NCBI GenBank assembly: GCA_013288465.1
Contig: JABDBT010000057.1
Location: 1-16,507 of the forward strand
Source: Bacteroidota bacterium
GTDB lineage: Bacteria; Bacteroidota; Bacteroidia; Sphingobacteriales; Sphingobacteriaceae
Length of the DNA stretch: 16,507 bases
Direction: 5' to 3'
The notes below the pieces were generated by a model, which saw nothing but the letters and a program-made list of their open reading frames with translations, was not told where the DNA came from and did not search any database. The translations under genes were made by a program, and so were the position numbers. This document shows, in pieces, positions 1 through 6,565 of the stretch. The number at the start of each line of letters is the position of its first letter. The stretch's first letter is position 1.

Positions 1-95
1 TCTTCCGGTTCATTTTGCTGTGTAAGTTCGTCAACTTCAGCTGTTGTATTTTCTATATCTTCTTTCTTTTTTTTCTTAAGCATATCAAAATTCAT
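1..95 (-). CDS. N-terminal fragment of a Lys/Glu-rich protein, possibly GrpE (partial)
   Basis: An open frame starts with ATG at 95 (a second in-frame ATG is at 83) and runs off the left edge, so only about 31 codons are visible. The visible part begins MNFDMLKKKKKEDIEN and continues with an acidic, Gln/Asn-rich stretch. There is no hydrophobic signal. A short basic start followed by an acidic disordered segment is how many Bacteroidota GrpE co-chaperones begin, and a dyad at 137-153 upstream would suit a regulated gene, but the conserved GrpE core lies outside the window. The frame is credible because a start, charged composition and upstream control-like sequence coincide. The GrpE label is a guess. 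Confidence 0.5.
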   Translation of the reverse strand, partial: MNFDMLKKKKKEDIENTTAEVDELTQQNEPE

Positions 96-131
96 AAGTG
101 AATAGTGCAAGTCAAGTATCCTGCCATTGTT

Positions 132-153
132 AAAAAGCCGACAAGCTGTCAGC
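132..153 (-). terminator. Hairpin with U-tract after the FtsE-like gene (or dyad operator for the next gene)
   Basis: Read on the minus strand, positions 153-147 (GCTGACA) pair with 143-137 (TGTCGGC), with one G-U pair and a 3-nt loop, and are followed by five T at 136-132. That is the layout of a rho-independent terminator about 150 nt past the FtsE-like stop. The same dyad, TGACA-N3-TGTCG, lies about 40-60 nt before the start at 95, so it could instead be an operator for that gene. Confidence 0.5.
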
Positions 154-196
154 GGCGGAAGTTTTTTTGACTATATATGACAGTATGGAGTGTTAA

Positions 197-295
197 AGTA
201 GCAGTTGCACTGGCAGAATTTAAAAGTAGCAGTAGCAATGGCAGTAGCAGTTTTTTTAATTGGCTATATACTGTAACTGCTACTATTAACTGCCT
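197..295. repeat. Intergenic hairpin with 6-nt tandem words (AGTAGC type)
   Basis: Left side: two blocks of a degenerate 6-nt word, AGTAGC/AGTTGC/ACTGGC at 197-214 and AGTAGC/AGTAGC/AATGGC/AGTAGC at 225-248. Right side: the reverse complement at 275-295, including AACTGCTAC (275-283), which matches GTAGCAGTT at 244-252 exactly. The spacer is AT-rich. It sits just beyond the FtsE-like stop at 305. It is one of four such elements in the window that differ in word and period. Confidence 0.75.
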
Positions 296-304
296 CTAAA
301 CTAA

Positions 305-991
305 CTAAACTATTTGAGCGTCCTCCAGCACCTTACCGTTTTCGCATTTAATAATGCGCGATGGGAATGTGCGGATAATATGGTAATCATGCGTGGCTAC
401 TAGCACAGCAGTGCCTGATGACTGGCTGATCTGTTTCAATAGCAAAATAATTTCTTCAGATGTATCAGGGTCGAGGTTACCGGTTGGCTCATCGGCCAGG
501 ATAATTTCGGGGTCATTTAATAAGGCGCGGGCTATTACCACCCGTTGCTGCTCGCCACCCGAAAGCTCATGTGGCATTTTCTTTAGTTTTGAGCGTAAAC
601 CTACTTTTTCAAGTACGTCAAGAGTGCGGTCGGCAATTAGTTTGGCATCTGTCCAACCTGTTGCGCGCATTACAAATTGCAGGTTTTGTTCAACAGAACG
701 ATCTGTTAATAATTGAAAATCCTGGAAAACTATACCCAGTTTGCGCCTTAAAAAAGGTATATCATGATCGGTTATTTTATTCAAATCATAACCACAGGCA
801 TGGCCCTCTCCACTTGCAATGCTGAGATCGCCATAAATTACTTTTAACAAGCTGCTTTTACCCGAGCCTGTTTGACCAATAACCCACACAAAATCGCCTT
901 TGTCAATATGCAGATTAACATTTGACAATACCAGGTGTTTTTGCTGAAAAATATCAACGTTCTTTAGCTTTATAATAGAGTTTCCAATCAT
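305..991 (-). CDS. ftsE: FtsE-like ABC transporter ATP-binding protein
   Basis: A 228-residue ABC ATPase with all nucleotide-binding motifs: Walker [10 protein letters not shown] (39-47), Q-loop Gln90 in VFQDFQLL, signature LSGGEQQR (143-150), Walker [10 protein letters not shown] (163-171) and switch His201. The [15 protein letters not shown] stretch is typical of FtsE, which with the membrane protein FtsX forms a complex at the division septum that controls peptidoglycan hydrolases. LolD/MacB-type ATPases are the main alternative. There is no membrane partner next to it, as is common in Bacteroidota where ftsX is elsewhere. It starts 3 nt after the stop of the 67-aa upstream gene, so the two are probably co-transcribed and translationally coupled. 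Function is inferred from family resemblance. Confidence 0.85.
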   Translation of the reverse strand: MIGNSIIKLKNVDIFQQKHLVLSNVNLHIDKGDFVWVIGQTGSGKSSLLKVIYGDLSIASGEGHACGYDLNKITDHDIPFLRRKLGIVFQDFQLLTDRSVEQNLQFVMRATGWTDAKLIADRTLDVLEKVGLRSKLKKMPHELSGGEQQRVVIARALLNDPEIILADEPTGNLDPDTSEEIILLLKQISQSSGTAVLVATHDYHIIRTFPSRIIKCENGKVLEDAQIV

Positions 992-994
992 CTT

Positions 995-1198
995 TTAAAG
1001 TTCTAATTTTAAGATCTGTCCAAAAGGCAAATCTTTAATAATATTCATTATATAATCTGCTTTATCACTTAATCCCGCTTTGTCTAATGATTTTTCGGGG
1101 CGGTCAACCCTGAAATAGGCAAGCAACGTAAACTTATCGTCCCTTAGCTGTACATAATCGGGTATTTTGGCAACGCCTTTAACTTTTATAATATACAT
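995..1198 (-). CDS. Small conserved-looking protein of unknown function (67 aa)
   Basis: A 67-residue, mixed-charge, apparently soluble protein starting MYIIKVKGVAKIPDYV, with no signal peptide, membrane segment or cysteine. Alternating hydrophobic residues in the first 32 positions (YIIKVKG, FTLLAYFRV) suggest a small beta-rich fold, followed by a helix-like charged stretch and a C-terminal ILKLEL strand. I do not recognise the family. It is probably real: it is the first gene of a two-gene unit, with its stop 3 nt from the FtsE-like start, and the composition is protein-like throughout. It could be an accessory to the ATPase, which is inferred from coupling only. Confidence 0.75.
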   Translation of the reverse strand: MYIIKVKGVAKIPDYVQLRDDKFTLLAYFRVDRPEKSLDKAGLSDKADYIMNIIKDLPFGQILKLEL

Positions 1199-1211
1199 TT
1201 TTTGAGCTTAT

Positions 1212-1281
1212 AGCAGAAAGCGCAAAGCTTAAAGTATTAAGGTAATTGCTTTCACCTTTTACCTTTCAGCTTTTACCTTCC
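1212..1281. repeat. Intergenic hairpin with 7-nt tandem words (AGCxxAA / ACCTTTT)
   Basis: Left arm: five 7-nt units, AGCAGAA, AGCGCAA, AGCTTAA, AGTATTA, AGGTAAT (1212-1246). Right arm: four units, ACCTTTT, ACCTTTC, AGCTTTT, ACCTTCC (1254-1281), roughly the reverse complement in the same 7-nt register (about two thirds of positions agree). A second inverted repeat, AATTGCTTTC (1244-1253) and GAAAGCAATT (1313-1322), encloses the right arm. It lies between the response regulator stop (1333) and the start of the 67-aa gene (1198). Confidence 0.7.
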
Positions 1282-1332
1282 ACCAAAGGTAACAATACCT
1301 GATAATTTTAGAGAAAGCAATTGCAGATTTTG

Positions 1333-2088
1333 TTAAAGCGTATCGTTTAGTTTCTCTTTAACCATATCCCGGTTTTGCCGTGATATGGGAACTTTTGTTT
1401 GATCGGTTAAAAATAACGTGCCGCCGTCTTCCCTTAAAAAACTTTTCACAAAATGTAAATTAACCAGGTGCGATTGATGTGTGCGGATAAAATTATGGGG
1501 GGTTAGCAGTTCAGCAAATTCCTTTAATGTTTTACAAACCAGTACTTTTTCGCCGTTTTGCAGGTAAAATAAAGTGTAATTGTTTGATGCTTCGCAACGG
1601 ATAATCTCATCTACACGTACATACATGATCTCTTGCAGCGTAGGCAAGGCTATTTTGGGAATTTCCTTATTTCCTGATCTGATGTACTCCAATAGATTTA
1701 CAATGTTGTAATCTTTTTGCTTTGCTATTATTTTTTGTCGCGCTTTTTCAACGGCCAATTTCAATTCGTTTATATTTATAGGTTTCAGCAAATAGTCTAA
1801 GGCCGAAAATTTGATGGCCTGTATGCCATATTGATCATAAGCGGTAATGAAAATTATCTCGAAATTAATATTGGTAAATGCTTTGAGCAAGTCAAATCCC
1901 GATTTTCGGGGCATTTGTATATCTAAAAAAATCAGGTCGGGCTGGTAAGTTTGTATAGCATCTATACCGCTATCCGCATTCATAGCAGTAGCCACAATAT
2001 TAATTTCAGGGCAGTATTGATTTAATAATATCTGCAGATTTTCGATATTATTAGGTTCATCGTCAATAATTATACTGCGGATATTCAT
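1333..2088 (-). CDS. LytTR-family DNA-binding response regulator
   Basis: A 251-residue response regulator. The receiver domain (about 1-120) has the acidic pair Asp9/Asp10, phospho-acceptor Asp56 in FLDIQMP, Thr82 and Lys102 in LLKPI. The C-terminal LytTR domain (about 148-248) contains IRCEASNNYTLFYL, KTLKEFAELL and FIRTHQSHLVNL, the usual beta-strand DNA-binding fold. It belongs to the LytR/AlgR group, which binds direct-repeat sites as dimers and is paired with LytS-type kinases. The cognate kinase is immediately upstream with an 11-nt gap. Its targets cannot be deduced from this window. Length is normal for the family and no residue is missing. Confidence 0.93.
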   Translation of the reverse strand: MNIRSIIIDDEPNNIENLQILLNQYCPEINIVATAMNADSGIDAIQTYQPDLIFLDIQMPRKSGFDLLKAFTNINFEIIFITAYDQYGIQAIKFSALDYLLKPININELKLAVEKARQKIIAKQKDYNIVNLLEYIRSGNKEIPKIALPTLQEIMYVRVDEIIRCEASNNYTLFYLQNGEKVLVCKTLKEFAELLTPHNFIRTHQSHLVNLHFVKSFLREDGGTLFLTDQTKVPISRQNRDMVKEKLNDTL

Positions 2089-2099
2089 AAGCTGTTAAG

Positions 2100-3173
2100 T
2101 TATGAAAATAAATTAATGAGCATTATAGTTACAGTGGTGCCGGTTGGCGTAGAGTCAATGTTTAAAGTTACAGGTTGGTCTTTATGCAATTGATTTAAAA
2201 GTTCTATCCGTTGCTCACTTAATTTTAATCCGAATGAGGTTGTTTGGTTTTGAATAACAATTCTATCGAAACCTTTACCATTGTCAGCTACTGCTAAGAT
2301 CAAATTATTATCCTGTTTATCTATGGTTACATTGATCACACCATTTTGCCCATTTGCGGGCATGCCGTGTTTTACCGCGTTTTCTACGAACGGTTGAAGC
2401 AGCATTGCAGGTATCTCCGTATTATCTTTATTTATAGTTCCGCCTACTGATATATTATATTTAAAGCCAAAGCGCAACTGTTCCATTTGTAAATAGTCGT
2501 CTTGTATTTTCAATTCATCAGCCAGGCTTATCAAGTCCCGCTCGCCTGTATTTAACACTTTGCGGGTAAGGTCGGCAAACAAAGTTAAGTAATGGTTAGC
2601 GGCAGGTATATCGTTTTTATTCATCAAGTTTTGAATAGATGTAAGCGCATTAAACATAAAATGAGGGTTTAGTTGCGAACGGATTGATCTTAGTTTTAAA
2701 TTAGCAGTTTCTTTTTCTTGTGTGATCTGTTTTAGTTTTCGTTCATCCCTCTCATCAACAATATAACTATCGATAGATAAAACGATCAAAAAAGGGAAGG
2801 TCAGAATATAAGGGAAGTTCATTTTTAGCCATGATGGTAATGAGGTTCCGGGTATGAAAATTGTACAAGAGAATAATATAGCAAAAAAAACAACTAAGGC
2901 GACCAGGGTAAAAGGTAGTTTTTTCTTCGCTCTTAACTTAAATATTTTCCTTTCTTGTTCCGGTAATGACCGTACTCTTTTAGATTCCCAATAGACGGCA
3001 CCGGCCATACAAAGAATGGCAAACAATATTGAAAACACCGTAATATAGGAAGGGTGCAGTTTCATAATAGATGCTACAGGCCCTATTTTCCATGTATAGG
3101 TAAATAAAAACCAGATGATGATGAAACCTCCGCCCATCCCTAACGGACGTAATGCTGATAAAAATCTTTTCAT
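2100..3173 (-). CDS. Membrane sensor histidine kinase, LytS/YehU (His_kinase) type
   Basis: A 357-residue kinase. Four hydrophobic segments lie at about 13-28, 43-62, 88-107 and 119-136, followed by a short coiled linker (140-165). The phospho-accepting His171 sits in QLNPHFMFNALTSIQ, the signature of the His_kinase family (PF06580 type). The ATPase part has the N-box LQPFVENAVKHG (259-270), the G-box DNGKGF (297-302) and GLKLSEQRIELL. There is no periplasmic sensor domain, only short loops, so the signal is likely sensed in or near the membrane. It is upstream of and paired with the LytTR regulator. Starts MKRFLSAL; no convincing promoter was found in the 109-bp gap before it. Confidence 0.92.
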   Translation of the reverse strand: MKRFLSALRPLGMGGGFIIIWFLFTYTWKIGPVASIMKLHPSYITVFSILFAILCMAGAVYWESKRVRSLPEQERKIFKLRAKKKLPFTLVALVVFFAILFSCTIFIPGTSLPSWLKMNFPYILTFPFLIVLSIDSYIVDERDERKLKQITQEKETANLKLRSIRSQLNPHFMFNALTSIQNLMNKNDIPAANHYLTLFADLTRKVLNTGERDLISLADELKIQDDYLQMEQLRFGFKYNISVGGTINKDNTEIPAMLLQPFVENAVKHGMPANGQNGVINVTIDKQDNNLILAVADNGKGFDRIVIQNQTTSFGLKLSEQRIELLNQLHKDQPVTLNIDSTPTGTTVTIMLINLFS

Positions 3174-3218
3174 AATGTTTTAAATTTAATAATTACATCA
3201 CGAAAGTCTTGTAAATAT

Positions 3219-3233
3219 CATTGAGTATCAATG
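3219..3233. promoter_or_regulatory. Dyad upstream of the sensor kinase
   Basis: CATTGA-GTA-TCAATG is a perfect 6-bp inverted repeat with a 3-nt centre, 46-60 nt before the kinase start at 3173. Its place suits an operator for the two-component operon. It does not resemble the direct-repeat site expected of LytTR proteins, so the binder is unknown and chance occurrence is possible. Confidence 0.25.
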
Positions 3234-3282
3234 CATATCGAGTAGCTGGCAGGTTTAAATTAGAATTTGGTAAACCCCAAGG

Positions 3283-4308
3283 CTATACTCCGCTCAAAAA
3301 ACCCATCGTATCAATACCATCCGCATAATCGGCTAAGCCGGGCTGCTGGCTCATGCCAAAATCAACTACCTGGTTGTTTACTTCCAGCGGCATGTAACTA
3401 ACTACACATTGTATTTGAACTTCCTGGGTATTTATAATTTGCTCTGCCATTTGCAGGTCGTCATAATATTCATAGTACAAAACAGCTAATGGCGATACCC
3501 AACGGGTATCTTCTTTAACCAATAAAAATCCATTATCCAGGTGTTTGTCGCCATTTACCAGGTAAATGGATTTATTATAATCATAATTGTTATTGTATTT
3601 ATGATGGTTGATAATACCCTGGTAGGGTTGTATGGACTCGAAAAAGAAGGTAAGGTCATAGCCTTTTGGTAACAATAGTTTAGATACGTTACGGCAACCT
3701 AAGCCAAAATAGTCAAAAATATCATGGCCCAGCTCAAATAATTGGGATTGTGTTTCGTTACCGGTTAATACCGCCAAACTATTGCGGTTTTTGCGGATAA
3801 TATGCGGAACCTTGCTAAAATAATATTCAAAATAACGTGAGGTATTGTTGCTGCCGGTAGCTATTACCGCGTCAAAATCTGCCAGCCTTTCAACAAAAGT
3901 GAACTGATCGGTAAACTCGGGTTCAATGTCAACCAGCTTTTGCAAAATATGTTTGATAAGACGGGCATCCTGTGTGGAAGCCTTGATTAGGGCATGGTTG
4001 CCTGTAGCCAGCACGCAAAGAACATCATGAAACCCAACCAGCGGGATATTACCTGCTAATATTAACCCTATTTTTTTTGAAGATGTATTATTATCAAGGT
4101 TATAACTATTGAGCCATGCTGTTAAATCATCCTCGTTAAGTGTTTTACCAATTGCGGTAACAGCCTTTAATACATTGGCCGGGGTGAACCAGGCATTGTG
4201 ATGTTGCTCGGTATTTATAATTTCTGATAACTGTTCATCAGGGTTGGTTAAATATTGGCCCAAGCGCGAAAATTGGCTTATTGTTGATTTTGTACTGAAT
4301 TTTGACAT
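3283..4308 (-). CDS. Acyl-CoA reductase, LuxC-like (aldehyde dehydrogenase fold)
   Basis: A 341-residue soluble protein resembling the LuxC/acyl-CoA reductase family, which reduces a fatty acyl thioester to an aldehyde with NADPH through a covalent acyl-cysteine. The segments LILAGNIPLVGFHDVL (83-98), IATGSNNTSRYF (149-160) and IRKNRNSLAVLTG (171-183) fit the nucleotide-binding half, and Cys205 in YFGLGCRNVSKLLLP is the likely catalytic nucleophile. The start MSKFSTKS at 4308 lies 52 bp from the divergently transcribed ferredoxin. There are no luxD/luxE-like genes nearby, so this is not a bioluminescence set. Physiological substrate unknown; a role in lipid or aldehyde metabolism is inference. 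Confidence 0.85.
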   Translation of the reverse strand: MSKFSTKSTISQFSRLGQYLTNPDEQLSEIINTEQHHNAWFTPANVLKAVTAIGKTLNEDDLTAWLNSYNLDNNTSSKKIGLILAGNIPLVGFHDVLCVLATGNHALIKASTQDARLIKHILQKLVDIEPEFTDQFTFVERLADFDAVIATGSNNTSRYFEYYFSKVPHIIRKNRNSLAVLTGNETQSQLFELGHDIFDYFGLGCRNVSKLLLPKGYDLTFFFESIQPYQGIINHHKYNNNYDYNKSIYLVNGDKHLDNGFLLVKEDTRWVSPLAVLYYEYYDDLQMAEQIINTQEVQIQCVVSYMPLEVNNQVVDFGMSQQPGLADYADGIDTMGFLSGV

Positions 4309-4325
4309 ATATTGTTATTACAGTG

Positions 4326-4333
4326 CAAAGTTA
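4326..4333 (-). promoter_or_regulatory. Possible -7 element for the acyl-CoA reductase
   Basis: On the minus strand this reads TAACTTTG, an exact match to the Bacteroidota -7 consensus TAnnTTTG, placed 17 nt before the ATG at 4308. No good -33 TTTG lies at the right distance, so this is only a partial promoter match. The 52-bp divergent gap must hold at least part of the control for both genes. Confidence 0.35.
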
Positions 4334-4360
4334 ATTGAGAATATAAGATATTTTAATAAT

Positions 4361-4714
4361 ATGGCGATTATAATCACCGATGAATGTATAAACTGCGGAG
4401 CTTGCGAACCTGAGTGCCCCAATAATGCTATTTATGATGCAGGAGCTGCCTGGCGTTTTTCGGACGGTACAGGGTTAAAAGGTGTAATTGATTTTGGTGA
4501 CGGGGTTACCTTAAATGCAGAAGAAACTCAGGCGGCATTGTCTGATGATATTTATTATATAGTACCTGATAAGTGTACCGAGTGTGTTGGGTTTCATGAC
4601 GAGCCGCAATGTGCAGCAGTATGCCCTGTAGATTGTTGTGTGGATGATGAAAATGTGCGTGAAACAAGAGAAGAGCTGTTAGCCAAAAAAGAATGGTTGC
4701 ACATGAACGAATAA
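4361..4714 (+). CDS. 2x[4Fe-4S] dicluster ferredoxin (Allochromatium type)
   Basis: A 117-residue electron carrier. The first cluster motif is Cys9-x2-Cys12-x2-Cys15-x3-Cys19-Pro. The second is Cys72-x2-Cys75-x8-Cys84-x3-Cys88-Pro, with Cys92 following. The eight-residue insertion between cysteines of the second motif and a charged C-terminal tail are features of the Alvin-type ferredoxins, which have very low-potential clusters. I start it at ATG 4361 (MAIIITDECINCGAC), although the frame is open back to 4244, because the extra 39 residues are unlike any ferredoxin and would overlap the divergent reductase gene. An electron-transfer link with the neighbouring reductase is possible but unproven. 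A strong terminator follows. Confidence 0.93.
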   Translation: MAIIITDECINCGACEPECPNNAIYDAGAAWRFSDGTGLKGVIDFGDGVTLNAEETQAALSDDIYYIVPDKCTECVGFHDEPQCAAVCPVDCCVDDENVRETREELLAKKEWLHMNE

Positions 4715-4729
4715 GATCTTTTGATTTAT

Positions 4730-4762
4730 AAAAAAGGGAATGTATAACACATTCCCTTTTTT
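4730..4762 (+). terminator. Rho-independent terminator after the ferredoxin
   Basis: A perfect 14-bp stem, AAAAAAGGGAATGT (4730-4743) with ACATTCCCTTTTTT (4749-4762), has a 5-nt loop and ends in six T. It starts 16 nt after the ferredoxin stop codon. The A-tract on the other side makes it potentially active in both directions, which would also shield the region from the minus strand. Confidence 0.92.
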
Positions 4763-4812
4763 GTTGTTGTAACTTTTATTTTTAGCTAACGTATAAGGTT
4801 ATTCAAAAAAAT

Positions 4813-5574
4813 ATGGAATACGGCATTTGTAATTTAGCAGTAATACCTGTTAGGGCCGAGCCTAATGAACGCAGCGAACAGGTATCACAACTATTATTCG
4901 GGGAAGTATTTGAAATAATGGAATGGACCGATAACTGGGTCCGTATCATCACCTCATTTGATAATTACCCGGGCTGGATAGGGCGGTTGCAATTCACTAT
5001 GCTGGGGCATATGGCCTATCGTCAACTAAAACAAAAACCACCGCGCTTAACACATGGGCCAATAACGCAAGCCTGGAAAGTAGTTGATAATAGTATTTTA
5101 TATTTACCCGTTGGGAGTTCGTTGTCATTTTTAAAAGGCACAGCTTGCCATATAGGGAGCGAAAAGTTTGAGATAATAGGCGACACCGGCAGAAACAATC
5201 AATTGGATGTTGTTGCAAAATCTTTTTTAAACGCTCCATATTTATGGGGAGGCCGCACGCATTTTGGTATTGATTGCTCGGGCTTTACACAGGCTGTATT
5301 TAGACTGCAAGGTGTCGATCTGGAAAGAGATGCAAGTTTACAGGCTGAACAAGGTAAAATAGTAAACTCATTAGATAAAGCAAAGTTAGGCGACCTTGCC
5401 TTTTTTGATAATGCCGAAGATAAAATAACCCACGTGGGTATTATGTTAAATAAGGAAAGCATTATTCATGCATCAGGTAAGGTGAAAATTGATGCAATAG
5501 ATAATAAAGGGATTTATTCGGAGGAGTTGAAGCGTTACACCCACAATCTAAAGGTCATAAAACGCTTTTTTTAA
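4813..5574 (+). CDS. NlpC/P60 peptidase with SH3b domains (dipeptidyl-peptidase VI-like)
   Basis: A 253-residue cysteine peptidase of family C40. Residues about 1-62 form a bacterial SH3 domain (VIPVRAEPNERSEQV, then WTDNWVRI and PGWIG), 78-128 a likely second SH3 domain, and 131-253 the NlpC/P60 catalytic domain. Catalytic residues: Cys155 in GIDCSGF, His207 in ITHVGIM and probably His219 in IIHASG. Family members such as YkfC and DPP VI cleave the gamma-D-Glu to diamino acid bond in cell-wall peptides. No signal peptide or lipobox is present, so a cytoplasmic role in muropeptide recycling is more likely than wall cleavage (inference). Its stop is 3 nt from the stop of the convergent WD40 gene. 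Confidence 0.9.
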   Translation: MEYGICNLAVIPVRAEPNERSEQVSQLLFGEVFEIMEWTDNWVRIITSFDNYPGWIGRLQFTMLGHMAYRQLKQKPPRLTHGPITQAWKVVDNSILYLPVGSSLSFLKGTACHIGSEKFEIIGDTGRNNQLDVVAKSFLNAPYLWGGRTHFGIDCSGFTQAVFRLQGVDLERDASLQAEQGKIVNSLDKAKLGDLAFFDNAEDKITHVGIMLNKESIIHASGKVKIDAIDNKGIYSEELKRYTHNLKVIKRFF

Positions 5575-5577
5575 GCC

Positions 5578-6486
5578 TTAATCAAAACGTATATCCCATA
5601 CAATGACGCTTTTATCATCACTTACTGAAATAAGGCGATCGCCATCCCAGGCAATTTTATTGATAGATAAGCGGTGCGTATTGTAACCCTTTTCGCGACT
5701 GATCACTTTATAAAGTTTAAAATCGTCCGCCCCCCATATTTTTATGCTCTTATCCATGCTCGCGGTCGCAAAATAGGGCAGGGTGGGGTGAAATGCAATA
5801 TAATTTACAGCAAATAAATGGGCAGGGATGTTATGAATTAACTGGTAAGTGCTATTATCCCATATTTTTACCTGCGCATCGCGGCTGCCCGATACCAAAT
5901 AATCGCCTAATGGCGAATATTGTAACGAGAAAACCGCCATGGTATGCCCCACAATCGTTTTTATTAAAGTATAATCTTCCAGGTCGTAAATGCGGATATG
6001 ATTATCCCGGCAACCAAAAGCAACCTGCTTTTCATCCGGCGAGATGCTGATACAACGTACCGTATCGGCAGACACTTTTATGGTGTGTAATAGCTCCAAA
6101 GTATCCATGCTCCATATCGATACTGTTCCATCCTCAGAAGCTATTAACAACTCTTTTTTATGATTGACAGACTTAATATCAAATATCGGTTTTAGATGAT
6201 ATTTTAACGAGGGAAGTAATTGCTGTTTTAAAAAGTCAAACACCTTTACTTCGCCACTGCGCAACCCGGCAAACATCAAAGGGTATCCTGCCGGACAATG
6301 AATTGCATACACAGATGCTGCAACCGGGAACATTACCTTAATAAAAGTATTGCTTTTTAAACTCCACTCCACAATCCCCTTATCGTTACCTCCGGTGAAT
6401 AATATGCCCGGCTTTTGCGATAATGCTAAAGCAAATATGGGGTTACTATGCCCGGTTAATTCGGCTACTTTTTCTACAGAGATCAT
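5578..6486 (-). CDS. WD40-repeat beta-propeller protein
   Basis: A 302-residue protein made entirely of WD40 repeats, enough for one seven-bladed propeller. Blades begin near residues 8, 50, 90, 135, 174, 216 and 260. Clear GH...WD-type units include LTGHSNPIFALALS, VGHTMAVFSLQYSP with DAQVKIWD, PAHLFAVNYIAFHP with DKSIKIWG, and a last DDKSVIVWD that would close the ring. There is no signal peptide, kinase or protease domain, so it is a free-standing cytoplasmic scaffold; its partner is unknown. It follows hisIE on the same strand after a repeat-filled 79-bp gap, so it might be read from the his transcript. It converges on the NlpC/P60 gene with no obvious terminator between. Confidence 0.9.
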   Translation of the reverse strand: MISVEKVAELTGHSNPIFALALSQKPGILFTGGNDKGIVEWSLKSNTFIKVMFPVAASVYAIHCPAGYPLMFAGLRSGEVKVFDFLKQQLLPSLKYHLKPIFDIKSVNHKKELLIASEDGTVSIWSMDTLELLHTIKVSADTVRCISISPDEKQVAFGCRDNHIRIYDLEDYTLIKTIVGHTMAVFSLQYSPLGDYLVSGSRDAQVKIWDNSTYQLIHNIPAHLFAVNYIAFHPTLPYFATASMDKSIKIWGADDFKLYKVISREKGYNTHRLSINKIAWDGDRLISVSDDKSVIVWDIRFD

Positions 6487-6493
6487 TGTTTAG

Positions 6494-6564
6494 TCCATAG
6501 CCCATGGTCCATAGCCCATAGAAATATAGCTGTTAACTATCGACTATGGACTATCGACTATAGA
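6494..6564. repeat. Intergenic hairpin with 14-nt tandem words (TCCATAG / CTATGGA)
   Basis: Left arm: two 14-nt units, TCCATAGCCCATGG (6494-6507) and TCCATAGCCCATAG (6508-6521). Right arm: CTATCGACTATGGA (6537-6550) and CTATCGACTATAGA (6551-6564), the reverse complement in register. Over a 30-position alignment 24 pair, and three of the six exceptions become G-U pairs in minus-strand RNA. The element ends one base before the hisIE stop codon (6566-6568) and starts close to the WD40 start, filling the gap. Confidence 0.8.
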
Positions 6565-6565
6565 C

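Noticed and set aside
105..132. Sigma-54 type promoter before the left-edge gene (TGGCAG...TTGCA)
   Set aside because: The GG-to-GC spacing is 17 rather than the required 12 nt.
239..277. Tiny hydrophobic plus-strand ORF (12 codons)
   Set aside because: It falls in the 6-nt word repeat, is opposite in direction to its neighbours and too short to support.
3174..3282. Promoter for the two-component operon
   Set aside because: No TAnnTTTG match on the minus strand in this gap; only the dyad at 3219-3233 is noted.
4244..4360. 39-residue N-terminal extension of the ferredoxin
   Set aside because: It overlaps the divergent reductase start, has no ferredoxin character, and ATG 4361 gives the expected N-terminus close to the first cluster motif.
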